Of a stretch of DNA of 64,000 nucleotides, positions 7,463 to 16,273 are shown piece by piece (position 1 is the stretch's first letter; every line of letters starts with the position of its first letter). Where the stretch lies: positions 1 to 64,000 of the forward strand of contig NZ_AONC01000025.1 of NCBI RefSeq assembly GCF_000585215.1, given 5' to 3'. This DNA is from Imhoffiella purpurea. Lineage in GTDB: Bacteria; Pseudomonadota; Gammaproteobacteria; Chromatiales; Chromatiaceae. The notes beneath the pieces were generated by a model. The model was not told where the DNA came from and did no database searches. It saw only the letters and a program-made list of their open reading frames with translations. Both the position numbers and the translations under genes were made by a program.

Positions 7463-8362
7463 CTAGGTGTGAAGGCCCCATCCTTCGATGAGGGGCCGGT
7501 AGAAGTCCGGCTGTGCCGCGGTCGCCCCGCGTTGTCCGACCACCCTGGAGGCGAATGTCTGCGCGCGCTCCAGGGTGGTTTCGAGCGACCAGCCTTGGGT
7601 GATGCCGAGGATGGTCACGGCCGCGAAGGCATCGCCGGCGCCGACCGTGTCGACGACCTCCAGCGCGGGCTGGGGGGCGACCAGAACCGCATCGGTCTCG
7701 GGCGTGAGGGCGAGCGCGCCGGCTTCGCCGAGCGTGACCACCAGCCCCTTCAGGCGATGACGCTCGAGGAAGGCGCGCGCGAGATCGGTCATGTCGATGT
7801 CCGTGGACGTCGGGGCCGGGTCGCTCAGGCAGAGCAGTTCGTCGCGGTTGAGCTTGACCCAGTCGGCCTCCGTGACCCAGGTGAGCACGGGGTCGCGCGA
7901 CCACCAGGGCTCGCGCAGATTGACGTCGAGAAAGATCAGATCCGGTCCCGATGACTTGATGTCCCTCAGCGTCGCGGCCGAGACCGGGCGGCGCAGCGCC
8001 AGTGTACCGTGGTAGAGCAGGCCGCAGCCAGAGGCGTCCGTTGGAGTGCGGATGAAATCGTAGGCGCAGTCGAGGAGGATGTCGTAGCTGGGTTCTCCAT
8101 CCTGGATGCTGACCTGGACCTGTCCGGTCGGATGGTCCGGGTCGGTCTGGAGCTCGGTGGTATCCATGCCCCAATCCCGCATGCCCGAGCGGATGCGCGC
8201 GCCTTCCTCGTCCTCGCCGACCGCGCTGACGAAGCGCGGGGCCGCGCCGAACGCCTGCAGATGCCAGGACACGTTGAAGGGCGCGCCGCCCAGGATCTGG
8301 CGGCCGTCCGGAAAGCAGTCGAGCAGCACCTCGCCGAAGATGCAGACTGAGGGTGTCTCCAC
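7463..8362 (-). CDS. PfkB-family fructokinase
   Basis: 299 residues of the ribokinase/PfkB fold. The substrate-side motif GGAPFNVSWHL is at residues 25-35 and the ATP-binding signature DTVGAGDAF at 238-246, with Asp244 as catalytic base. Placement between sucrose-phosphatase and amylosucrase genes points to fructose as the substrate, giving fructose 6-phosphate, which is also a substrate of sucrose-phosphate synthase. The kinase would thus recycle the fructose set free by amylosucrase. The start ATG at 8362 is 61 bp after the phosphatase stop. Related family members use other sugars, so specificity is inferred from context. Confidence 0.88.
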   Translation of the reverse strand: METPSVCIFGEVLLDCFPDGRQILGGAPFNVSWHLQAFGAAPRFVSAVGEDEEGARIRSGMRDWGMDTTELQTDPDHPTGQVQVSIQDGEPSYDILLDCAYDFIRTPTDASGCGLLYHGTLALRRPVSAATLRDIKSSGPDLIFLDVNLREPWWSRDPVLTWVTEADWVKLNRDELLCLSDPAPTSTDIDMTDLARAFLERHRLKGLVVTLGEAGALALTPETDAVLVAPQPALEVVDTVGAGDAFAAVTILGITQGWSLETTLERAQTFASRVVGQRGATAAQPDFYRPLIEGWGLHT

Positions 8363-8423
8363 GATGTGGTTTCCTCTTGTGGTGTGGTGTCTCGCGCGTC
8401 TCTCTTCGGTCCGGGGCCGGCTC

Positions 8424-9257
8424 TCAGGACTCCATGAGCGGAATCAGGTCGGGCCGGAAGTGAGCCACGCCCTCCAGGATTCCGGCGCTGTAGTTGCCGT
8501 TCATGCCGGACCAGCCGCCCTTGGCGCAATAGAGGGTTCCATCCAGGTCGTTGGCCCTGGTGTGGGCCACGGCCTCCTCGCGCACGTCCGGATGGCCGTT
8601 GGCGACCAGTACGGCCGGGATGTAGCTCGTGAGCACCTCCAGGTCGTTGCCGCTGTCGCCGGAGAAGACCGTGGTCCGGGTGTCGCGTCCCAGCTTGCGC
8701 ATCAGGAATTCCACCGCATGGAACTTGCTGGCCCGTTCGGGCAGGACGTCGAGCAGACCGACCCCTGCCTGTTCGTCCAGGCTCCAGATCAGGGTGGCCC
8801 GGATCGCCTCCGCGGACAGCAGGTCCGAGAGCTCGGAGCGCAGCCGCTCGGCGTCGAGGTCTGCCTCGGCGTAGAAGCTCAGCTTGAACCGGCCCTGCTT
8901 CTCCGGCTCCTGGAGACGCAGCTCCGGCCGGTCGGCGAAGAGCGACCGGATGCGGTCGCCCCCCCAATCGGCGCCGATCTCGCGTGCCCAGTCCTCGGCC
9001 AGCCTCCAGTCGTCGTCGAGGCGCTCGTAGAGACTGGTTCCCACGTCGCCCACCAGATAGTCGGGCTGGGGCAGATCGTATTCGGCGATGGCCTTCTCGA
9101 CCAGTCCGCGATCGCGGCCGCTGACATAGGCCAGGGTCACGCCCGGATCGCTCACCAGCCGGCGGAACCGCTCGCGCGCGTTGGGCGATTCAGGCTCGTT
9201 TCCGTTCGGGATGAGGGTGCGGTCGAGATCGGTGCAGAGCAAGAGTGGCTGAGTCAT
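8424..9257 (-). CDS. spp: Sucrose-6-phosphate phosphatase (HAD superfamily)
   Basis: 277 residues. HAD motif I is CTDLDRT with Asp10 and Asp12; a conserved Lys (178) precedes motif IV FSGDSGND (199-205). The enzyme removes phosphate from sucrose 6-phosphate. Its ATG overlaps the sps stop in ATGA, so translation is coupled and the two proteins probably act together. The C-terminal part, AKGGWSGMNGNYSAGILEG, fits the family of stand-alone SPPs. Unlike the HAD domain at the end of Sps, all acidic catalytic residues are present. Confidence 0.9.
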   Translation of the reverse strand: MTQPLLLCTDLDRTLIPNGNEPESPNARERFRRLVSDPGVTLAYVSGRDRGLVEKAIAEYDLPQPDYLVGDVGTSLYERLDDDWRLAEDWAREIGADWGGDRIRSLFADRPELRLQEPEKQGRFKLSFYAEADLDAERLRSELSDLLSAEAIRATLIWSLDEQAGVGLLDVLPERASKFHAVEFLMRKLGRDTRTTVFSGDSGNDLEVLTSYIPAVLVANGHPDVREEAVAHTRANDLDGTLYCAKGGWSGMNGNYSAGILEGVAHFRPDLIPLMES

Positions 9258-11389
9258 GAGGTCGCCCCCGGGACGCGGCAGGAACGGAAGAAATCGTAAT
9301 AGTCGATGGCCTCGAGGATGCCCTTGGCATGGCCCTGCTTGGCGAAATAGATGTTGTCCATCTCGGTCAGCTGGGAGAGTTCCTCGTGATGGCGGTTGGC
9401 GACCACGACGGCGAGTGTGTTGCCGCGCATCATGTCCTCGTCGGCGCCCGATCCGCCGACCACCAGCACGTGCTCGAGCGGGATGCCGAAGCGGTGCGTG
9501 GCGTAGCGCACGGCCAGGCCCTTGCTGGCGCGCACCGGGATCACGTCGAGGAACTGGCCGAAGGCGTGGACGACGTTCACGCTCAGCTCGCGGGTGCGCA
9601 GCATGGTCGAGATCTCTTCGACGCTCGGCGCGACCGTCGGGTCGTAATGGTAGGCGATCTTGAAATAGCTCTGTTCGATCTTGTGCTGCGGGACCAGTCC
9701 GGGGACCTCCTGGAGCGCGCGGCGGACCGCCTTGGGTTTCCAGAGGTGGTCGACATGGTCGTGCCAATAGTCGTCCGGGACCAGTCGAGCCGAATAGTGG
9801 ATCTCGGTTCCCAGGCTGGTGATGAGCACGTCCGGGATCGGGATGCCGTGCCGTTTGAGCTCGGCGAGAAGGCTGTCGAGACGGCGCCCGGTGACGATGC
9901 CGAAATTGGCGCAGCGCTTGTTCTTGCGCATCATGGCGACGAACTGCTCGACGCCCTCCTGGTCTCCGAGCAGGCTTTGGTCCAGGTCGGTGAAGAGTGC
10001 GCGATCCCGGTAGATCATGCTGCGGCGCATGGGCGGGGTGTCCGGGATGGGCTCGTGCTTGGCGAGCAGGGGCTTGATGCGATTCAGATATTCGCCGGCA
10101 TGGGCCTGCCACGAATAGTGTTCGCGGACCCCGGCGAGTCCCTTCTCGGAGAATGTCTTCCAGAGCTTGCGGTCCGCGAGGATGCGCAGCAGTGCCTCTG
10201 CGATGGCCTGGCGGTCGAGCGGGTCGACCAGGATGCCGTTGCGGCAGTTGCCGATGATGTCGACCGGGCCGCCGTTTTCGGTGGCGACCAGCGGCAGGCC
10301 GGTGGCGGCCGCTTCCAATAGGGTCAGGCCGAAGGGTTCGGTCAGGGCAGGGTTGATGAAGACCCCGCCGCTCTGGGCGGTGAGCCGGTAGATCTCGGGG
10401 ACCTCTTCCGCGGCGTGGTGCTTGGGCGCGGCGACCTTGCCGTGGAGGTCGTAGGCGTCGATGGTGATGAGGATGTCGGTCAGGACGTTTCTGGCGCCTT
10501 CCTCGAGCTCGCGGATGTCGTCGCGGTTGCCGGCGACGATCAGCAGGTTGGCCCGTTTCTGCAACTCCTCGGATTCGCCGTAGGCCTCGACCAGGGCGAC
10601 GATGTTCTTGCGGTGGTCGGCCCGCGACAGGGCCAGGATCAGCGGCTTGTCGGGATCGTCCAGGAAGCGGTGGACCTCGTCGGCGAAGGGGATGGGGGGG
10701 TCGTTCGGCTGCGGCGGATGGAATTGGTCGAGATCGGTGCCGGGCGGGATGACGACCATCCGGTCCGGGCGGTAACAGTCGTAGAGTCCGTACTGTTCCT
10801 CGATCTCGTTGTGGGTGCTGGCAATGACCAGATCGACGCTCGCTAGCACCGACTCTTCGGCGTCGATTCGTCTGAGCATGTTGTAGCGGGAGTCGATCTG
10901 GTCGCTGTCCAGGCCTGCGGCGAGCAGGCGTTGACGTTTATCTCGACCGAGCGAGTGTCCGGTATGGACCAGGGGCGCACCGATGAGGTTGGCCAGGTTG
11001 GTGCCGACATAGCCGGCGTCGGCGTAATGGCTATGCACGATATCCGGCCAATGTCCCTGCTCGTGCAGGAAGGCCGTGAGGTTGTCCATGAAGCTGTCCA
11101 TGTGGTCCCAGAGCTGTTCCTTGGGGATATAGGCATCCGGGCCGGCCTCGATGCGAACGATGCGCACCTTGTCTCCGAGCGGCTCGAGCGGTTCGGCGTA
11201 GTCTGGGCTGACGTTAGGGTCGCGGACGCAGCGCGTCACCAGATCGACCTGGGTTACTTCGTCGAACTGGCCGAGCGCGCGGGCCAGGTCGACGACGTAC
11301 TTGGTCTGTCCGCCGGTATCGGCGTCACGTCCCAGTTCGAGATCATGGCCGCGTATCAAGCCATGGATGCTCAGGAGCAGGATATACAT
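9254..11389 (-). CDS. sps: Sucrose-phosphate synthase (GT4 domain plus HAD domain)
   Basis: 711 residues. The N-terminal GT-B glycosyltransferase (about 1-450) has ADTGGQTKYVVDLARAL near the start, HSHYADAGYVG, the EX7E pair Glu351/Glu359 in NPALTEPFGLTLLEA and NGGPVDII. It makes sucrose 6-phosphate from a nucleotide-glucose and fructose 6-phosphate. From about residue 460 a HAD domain follows: FTDLDQS (Asp468, Asp470) keeps both motif I aspartates, but motif IV reads GGSGADED where the separate Spp has GDSGND, so phosphatase activity is doubtful. The ATG at 11389 is preceded by AAAGGAA; a more upstream ATG (11425) would add 12 residues before the conserved MYILLLSIHG. First gene of the sucrose operon. 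Confidence 0.93.
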   Translation of the reverse strand: MYILLLSIHGLIRGHDLELGRDADTGGQTKYVVDLARALGQFDEVTQVDLVTRCVRDPNVSPDYAEPLEPLGDKVRIVRIEAGPDAYIPKEQLWDHMDSFMDNLTAFLHEQGHWPDIVHSHYADAGYVGTNLANLIGAPLVHTGHSLGRDKRQRLLAAGLDSDQIDSRYNMLRRIDAEESVLASVDLVIASTHNEIEEQYGLYDCYRPDRMVVIPPGTDLDQFHPPQPNDPPIPFADEVHRFLDDPDKPLILALSRADHRKNIVALVEAYGESEELQKRANLLIVAGNRDDIRELEEGARNVLTDILITIDAYDLHGKVAAPKHHAAEEVPEIYRLTAQSGGVFINPALTEPFGLTLLEAAATGLPLVATENGGPVDIIGNCRNGILVDPLDRQAIAEALLRILADRKLWKTFSEKGLAGVREHYSWQAHAGEYLNRIKPLLAKHEPIPDTPPMRRSMIYRDRALFTDLDQSLLGDQEGVEQFVAMMRKNKRCANFGIVTGRRLDSLLAELKRHGIPIPDVLITSLGTEIHYSARLVPDDYWHDHVDHLWKPKAVRRALQEVPGLVPQHKIEQSYFKIAYHYDPTVAPSVEEISTMLRTRELSVNVVHAFGQFLDVIPVRASKGLAVRYATHRFGIPLEHVLVVGGSGADEDMMRGNTLAVVVANRHHEELSQLTEMDNIYFAKQGHAKGILEAIDYYDFFRSCRVPGATS

Positions 11390-11706
11390 TGGGATGTTTC
11401 CTTTCGTTTTCGGCGCCCGCAGCATGCGGCACCGTCTTAAACGTCGGCCCTCCTAAGATACGGGGATAGAGACGCGATTCCAAATCCGGGCCGATCGAGC
11501 CTGTCTCATCTCGCCTCCCTTTTCGGGCGGCTGCTCCCCGTTCTGGACCCACGCATTCAGCATCCGTTCATCCCGTCGAGATTATGCTCTGGCCATCTGC
11601 TTCGCCCGAGAGGCCCGAGTGATGGTCTTGGCGTCAGATTGAGAGCCGGCGGCGATGTCTGGGCCGGATAGGTCCTGGAACGATTCAGAATGGCGAGGTG
11701 ATCCCA
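11390..11706. other. Divergent intergenic region upstream of the sucrose operon
   Basis: 317 bases between sps (minus) and the small secreted protein (plus). The minus-strand promoter listed separately is the only feature I can support. No further gene is visible. Confidence 0.5.
11455..11483 (-). promoter_or_regulatory. Putative sigma-70 promoter of the sucrose operon
   Basis: On the minus strand TTGGAA (11478-11483) and TATCTT (11455-11460) are separated by 17 bases; each matches the consensus at four of six positions. Transcription would begin near 11448, leaving a leader of about 60 bases before sps. Confidence 0.4.
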
Positions 11707-12003
11707 GTGAAAAGGTCGATACTCTTGGCTGCAACCCTGACGATGCTATCGGTCAACGCCCCTGGAGCCTATGCTCGCGGGGAGGATGCGGGGGCCGCTG
11801 CGGCCGCCGGATTCATCGGTGGTTTGTTCACCGGCCTGCTTCTCGATGCAGCCCCTCCGCCCCGGGTCCATCGTCCGGGGCCGGTGGTGATCGAGCGCTA
11901 CTATGACGCGCCGCCGCGGGGCTACCGCAGACATGGCCCTCCGCGCCATCGGTACGATAGGCATCGCTGGCACCATCATGAACGCCGCGGCCGCTGGGAC
12001 TGA
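11707..12003 (+). CDS. Small secreted His/Arg/Pro-rich protein of unknown function
   Basis: 98 residues if started at the GTG at 11707, which has GAGGTG (11695-11700) at good spacing; a GTG at 11698 is the alternative. Residues 1-24 form a signal peptide (KRSILLAATL..., ending AYA). A short Gly/Ala-rich hydrophobic stretch, AAAAAGFIGGLFTGLLLDAA, recalls a glycine zipper and may insert in a membrane. The rest is Pro, Arg, His and Tyr rich and ends in HHHERRGRWD. Such proteins are common in Chromatiaceae-like genomes without an assigned function. Its last 28 bases overlap the 3' end of rluE tail to tail. Confidence 0.6.
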   Translation: MKRSILLAATLTMLSVNAPGAYARGEDAGAAAAAGFIGGLFTGLLLDAAPPPRVHRPGPVVIERYYDAPPRGYRRHGPPRHRYDRHRWHHHERRGRWD

Positions 12004-12641
12004 GGTCGCTTGGCCCCTCGACTCCGTGCGCGCCGCTCCGTGCCATTCGCCGAGGCGACCTGAATCACCCGATACTGCCCAGGATCCAGATCGTCGAGGC
12101 GCCATTGTCCGATCGCAACCCGCACCAGCCTCAGGGTTGGCAGGCCGACGGCTGCGGTCATGCGTCTGATCTGGCGGTTGCGTCCCTCGCGGAGCCCTAT
12201 CTCGATCCAGGCGGTCGGAACGCGTTTGCGAAAGCGCACCGGCGGATCGCGTGGCCATAGATCCGGCTCCATCAGCCGCTTCGCTCGGGCCGGTTTGGTC
12301 GGGCCGTCGTTCAGCATCACACCCTGGCGCAGTTGCGCCAACTGTTCTTCTTCGGGTGTCCCCTCGATCTGAACCCAGTAGGTCTTCCATTCCTTGTGTC
12401 GCGGATGGCTGATGCGATGTTGGAGGCCGCCGTCGTCGGTGAGCAGCAGCAGGCCTTCGCTGTCCTTGTCCAGGCGCCCCGCCGGGTAGATGCCGGGCAG
12501 CGGCAGGTAGTCGGCGAGCGCGCCCCCCGAACCCGGAGGCGATCCGCTGAATTGACTGAGAACGCCGTATGGTTTGTTGAATAGAACGAGTCGGGCCATC
12601 GGGGCGCGCGTTGCGTGTGGAGTCTGTTTTGTGCCTGCCAT
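11976..12641 (-). CDS. rluE: 23S rRNA pseudouridine synthase RluE
   Basis: 221 residues. The catalytic motif GRLDKDSEGLLLLTDDG lies about 55 residues in, after FNKPYGVLSQFS; EGRNRQIRRM is the second hallmark of the RsuA/RluB/E/F group. The compact size without an S4 domain and the sequence LVLFNKPYGVL match RluE, which modifies U2457 of 23S rRNA in E. coli. The ATG at 12641 has GAGGT seven bases upstream; an internal ATG at 12599 lacks a ribosome binding site. The basic C-terminal tail overlaps the preceding plus-strand gene. Confidence 0.88.
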   Translation of the reverse strand: MAGTKQTPHATRAPMARLVLFNKPYGVLSQFSGSPPGSGGALADYLPLPGIYPAGRLDKDSEGLLLLTDDGGLQHRISHPRHKEWKTYWVQIEGTPEEEQLAQLRQGVMLNDGPTKPARAKRLMEPDLWPRDPPVRFRKRVPTAWIEIGLREGRNRQIRRMTAAVGLPTLRLVRVAIGQWRLDDLDPGQYRVIQVASANGTERRARSRGAKRPQSQRPRRS

Positions 12642-12936
12642 TCTATACCTCACCGACAATTCGTCCCTTCGAGCGGCAGGGCTGTATGGGGCCGCATCCA
12701 CGCCGTTCGGATATCGGTCGATTTGCGTGCAAGTGATCTCCGTCACATTTCGGGAGTCGGAAGCCCAATCGTCTCGCATTGGTCGTCATCCCGTAAGATC
12801 CAATTGATAGCGTGCGCCACCCATAGCTCCTCCTCCCTTGGTTTTGGCTGTCGACCGTCGCGATCCTGGCCGCACCGCGGTCCGGTCACCCGACGGTTCA
12901 GCCTCGCCTCCTTGCCCTTTTCCGGTGGTCTCTCCC

Positions 12937-14637
12937 ATGTCTTCGCTCCCAACCGATGGTCAAGAGGACGATAGCTGGAACGCTCGCTTCGTCTCGCTTC
13001 TTTGGACCCTGAAACGCGCGGTCGATCAGGCGCCGCCAGGCAGCGTTCCGGGCGTTCACTATGTACATTTCCATGCCCTGCGCAAGGATGCGGCCTATCG
13101 CGAGGATCTGCTGAGGAAGATGCTGGAATCGAAGGATGCTGGCATTCGATCGCTCGCCGAGGAGGTCGTGGCCTTCAGCGCCCAATTGCATCATGACTCC
13201 AGCCATCGGCAGCGGCCAGGGACGGATGGGGCACTGGCGGCGCCCCCGATCCCCGGTGGACAGGCCGCCGGTCCGGCCTCGATGGATGGGCCATCGGATC
13301 GTCGTAAGGGCGGCGGAATGGGCGGCGTCAAGGTACTGCTGCTGATCCTCATCCTGATCGCCTCGAGCGCCGGCATCTTCGTCGCCAGCGAGACGGGAAT
13401 CTTTCAGCGGATGACCCAGATCCCGGTCGAAGGCAGTCTGGTTCAGGACACCCATTGGCATTCGGGATCGACCTACCGTTTGAGGGGGCTGGTCTTCGTC
13501 GAAGGCACGGCGACCCTGACCATCGATCCGGGCGCCAGGATCCTCGGCGAGCCCGGATCCGCGCTGATCGTGACCCGGGATGCCCGCATCAACGCCCGGG
13601 GATCGGCGCAGGATCCGATCGTCTTCACCAGCGCCAGCCCGGTCGGCAGTCGCCATCGAGGCGACTGGGGCGGGGTGGTGCTGCTCGGGAACGCCCCGAC
13701 CAATACGGAGGTCGCGCATGTCGAGGGTCTGGACGCTGGCGATCCGCGCGGCTTCTTCGGCGGCCAGGCCGACTCGGACAGCTGCGGCATTCTGCATTAC
13801 GTTCGGATCGAGTACGCGGGTCACGAGATCTCGAAGGACAACGAGCTCAACGGTCTGACGCTCGGCGGCTGCGGCAGCGGCACCATCCTGCGTTTCGTCC
13901 AGGTCCATATGGGCCTCGACGACGGTATCGAGCTGTTCGGAGGCAGCGCGAACCTGAGTCATGTGGTCATATCCGGGGCCGCCGACGATGGTCTGGACTG
14001 GGACCGGGGCTGGACCGGGTTCGGTCAGTTCATCGTCATTCAGCAGGATCCGAGCATCGGCGACAACGGTATCGAGGCGGACAATCTCAAGAGCGATCCG
14101 GATGCCTCGCCGCGCTCGGCCCCGACGCTCTCCAATGTCACCATCGTCGGGGGGCGCAATCCGGCGGTGGGGCAGCGGGGCATGGTCCTGAGACGGGGCA
14201 CCGGCGGGAATCTGCTGAATGTCCTGGTCGCCGACTTCTCCCTCGAGGCCATCGATGTCCGGGACCCCGCGACGGTGGCACAGGCCGAGCGTGGCGTCTT
14301 GCGCACCTCGGGGCTGGTGCTGGCGGGCGGAGTCGGAGAGCGGCTGTTCGAGCTGGAGCAGGGCGAGGCCGACGATGACGGCGGGTTCGACGAGTCGGCG
14401 TTCTTTCTGAGCGATGCGGAGCATGCGGCCCATTGGCCAAGTTCTCCGCTCACCCATCTCGGTCCGGTCTGGACGGCGACCGAATTCGTTCCGGAATACG
14501 ACGGGAGACTGGTGCGGCTGGCCGTTCAGCCCCCTCAGGGCGAGTTCTGGGACGAGGCCGCCGGCTTCATCGGCGCCCTCCGTCCCGGTGCCCGGACCAG
14601 CTGGCTGGAGGGATGGACCGATTTCGCCGAACACTGA
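12937..14637 (+). CDS. Membrane-anchored beta-helix protein of unknown function
   Basis: About 566 residues. Residues 1-130 form a polar, probably cytoplasmic region with a helical segment (SWNARFVSLLWTLKRAVDQ) and a Pro/Gly-rich linker. One membrane span, KVLLLILILIASSAGIFVAS, is at 132-151. The rest is periplasmic and reads like a right-handed parallel beta-helix: repeated turns such as TLTIDPGARILGEPGSALIV, GDWGGVVLLGNAPTN, RYVRIEYAG-like and LDDGIELFGGSANL. Related beta-helix proteins are secreted in other bacteria; here an added cytoplasmic head and anchor are present. Function is unknown. I placed the start at the ATG at 12937; an upstream ATG (12838) would add a Pro-rich stretch. Confidence 0.7.
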   Translation: MSSLPTDGQEDDSWNARFVSLLWTLKRAVDQAPPGSVPGVHYVHFHALRKDAAYREDLLRKMLESKDAGIRSLAEEVVAFSAQLHHDSSHRQRPGTDGALAAPPIPGGQAAGPASMDGPSDRRKGGGMGGVKVLLLILILIASSAGIFVASETGIFQRMTQIPVEGSLVQDTHWHSGSTYRLRGLVFVEGTATLTIDPGARILGEPGSALIVTRDARINARGSAQDPIVFTSASPVGSRHRGDWGGVVLLGNAPTNTEVAHVEGLDAGDPRGFFGGQADSDSCGILHYVRIEYAGHEISKDNELNGLTLGGCGSGTILRFVQVHMGLDDGIELFGGSANLSHVVISGAADDGLDWDRGWTGFGQFIVIQQDPSIGDNGIEADNLKSDPDASPRSAPTLSNVTIVGGRNPAVGQRGMVLRRGTGGNLLNVLVADFSLEAIDVRDPATVAQAERGVLRTSGLVLAGGVGERLFELEQGEADDDGGFDESAFFLSDAEHAAHWPSSPLTHLGPVWTATEFVPEYDGRLVRLAVQPPQGEFWDEAAGFIGALRPGARTSWLEGWTDFAEH

Positions 14638-14643
14638 CCGGGA

Positions 14644-15228
14644 TCATCGGCAGAGATCCAGATAGCGCCGCCAGTCGAAGGCCGCTCCCGGATCCGTCTT
14701 GCGTCCGGGTGCGATGTCGCTGTGTCCGGCGATGCGTTCGAGGGTGATGGCCGGATAGCGCGCCAGAATCCAGCGCGTGCAGTCGGCGAGCGTCCGGTAC
14801 TGCAGATCCTCGAACGGAGTGAGGTCGGCGCCTTCCAGCTCGATGCCGATCGAGTAATCGTTGCAGCGTTCGCGCCCTTCGTAGGACGAGATTCCCGCAT
14901 GCCAGGCGCGTCGCTCGCATGGGACGAACTGGATCAGGCTACCGTCGCGACGGATCAGCAGGTGCGAGGAGACCCGGATCCGGGCGATGGGGGCGAAATA
15001 GGGGTGTGCGTCCGGGTCGAGCCGGTTGAGGAAGAGGTCCTGGATCCAATGGCCTCCGAACTCGCCTGGCGGCAGGCTGATGTTGTGGATCACCAGAAGG
15101 TCGATGCGGGTGTCCGGCGGGCGGGCATCCTGGTTGGGTGAGGGGAGGTGGTGCGCCCAGTCGATCCAGCCCTCGGCGTCCGGATCGGCGACGCGCTCGG
15201 TTGGCGATTCATCATGTCTTTCGGGCAT
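14644..15228 (-). CDS. ampD: 1,6-anhydro-N-acetylmuramyl-L-alanine amidase AmpD
   Basis: 194 residues. It is an amidase_2 enzyme that cleaves anhydro-muropeptides during cell-wall recycling in the cytosol. Zinc ligands correspond to His48 (LLVIHNIS), His169 (IAGHSDIAPGRK) and Asp179; Glu130 in SIGIELEG and Lys177 match the catalytic pair of E. coli AmpD. No signal peptide is present, in line with a cytoplasmic enzyme. It converges on the beta-helix gene with 6 bp between stops, and is divergent from nadC, as often in gammaproteobacteria. Confidence 0.95.
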   Translation of the reverse strand: MPERHDESPTERVADPDAEGWIDWAHHLPSPNQDARPPDTRIDLLVIHNISLPPGEFGGHWIQDLFLNRLDPDAHPYFAPIARIRVSSHLLIRRDGSLIQFVPCERRAWHAGISSYEGRERCNDYSIGIELEGADLTPFEDLQYRTLADCTRWILARYPAITLERIAGHSDIAPGRKTDPGAAFDWRRYLDLCR

Positions 15229-15305
15229 CGACTGGATTCACAATCCACTGGTAGGTGAATCCATCTTATCCTGTCGACCCCGTTCGTTGCCAAGGAGCCA
15301 CCCGA

Positions 15306-16199
15306 GTGACGCTCAACCCCAGTTCCGCTGCCGAATTCTCCGCTCATTCCCCGCTGGATCCGACCCCGTTCATGCCGCCCCCGGCCATGATCGAGGCCCA
15401 GGTGCGCGCCGCCCTGGAAGAGGACGTCGGCCGCGGCGACCTGACCGCGTCCCTGCTGCCCGCCGAGCGGATGGCGCGGGTCGAGCTCGTCACGCGCGAG
15501 ACGGCGACGCTCTGCGGAAGCGCCTGGTACGAGACGGTGTTCCGGCTGCTGGATCCCGATTGCAGCCTGATCTGGCAGGCCCGAGACGGCGATCCTATCC
15601 GGCCGGGGCAGTGTCTGTGCGCGATCGAGGGAAGCGCTCGCGCCCTATTGACCGGCGAGCGGACCGCCATGAACTATCTGCAGACCCTGTCCGGTACCGC
15701 GACCATCGCCCGCCGCTATGCCGATGCCGTGGCGGGATTGCCGGTTCAGGTGCTGGATACGCGCAAGACGCTGCCCGGGCTCCGAATGCAGCAGAAATAT
15801 GCCGTGCTCTGCGGCGGCTGCCACAACCATCGCATCGGTCTCTTCGACGCCATTCTCATCAAGGAGAACCATATCATGGCGGCCGGGTCGATTCGGGCCG
15901 CCCTGGAGGCCGCGCTCGCCCTGGGCGCCGAGGTCCCGATCGAGATCGAGGTCGAGTCCGTCGCCGAGCTCGTGGAGGCGCTGGAGGCCGGGGCGCGCAT
16001 GGTGCTCCTGGACAATTTCGCGCTGGACGACCTGCGGCGCGCGGTCGCGCTGAACGCCGGGCGCGCCCGTCTCGAGGCATCGGGCGGAATCGACCTCGAG
16101 ACCATTCGTCCCATCGCCGAGACCGGCGTCGATCGCATCTCTGTCGGTGCCCTGACCAAGGATGTCCGGGCGGTGGATCTTTCGATGCGCTTCAGGTGA
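15306..16199 (+). CDS. nadC: Nicotinate-nucleotide pyrophosphorylase (carboxylating)
   Basis: 297 residues. It converts quinolinate and PRPP to nicotinate mononucleotide in NAD synthesis. Visible motifs are [56 protein letters not shown] and the C-terminal SGGIDLETI and [17 protein letters not shown] at 15292-15297 stands 8 bases before a GTG at 15306, which I take as the start; an ATG at 15255 has no such site. Monocistronic and divergent from ampD. Confidence 0.93.
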   Translation: MTLNPSSAAEFSAHSPLDPTPFMPPPAMIEAQVRAALEEDVGRGDLTASLLPAERMARVELVTRETATLCGSAWYETVFRLLDPDCSLIWQARDGDPIRPGQCLCAIEGSARALLTGERTAMNYLQTLSGTATIARRYADAVAGLPVQVLDTRKTLPGLRMQQKYAVLCGGCHNHRIGLFDAILIKENHIMAAGSIRAALEAALALGAEVPIEIEVESVAELVEALEAGARMVLLDNFALDDLRRAVALNAGRARLEASGGIDLETIRPIAETGVDRISVGALTKDVRAVDLSMRFR

Positions 16200-16273
16200 T
16201 TGCCCGGCGATGAATGACCCCGAGAGCCCGACTCCGCAGGCGTGGCCACCGTCGTCCTGATCTCGGGCGGGCG

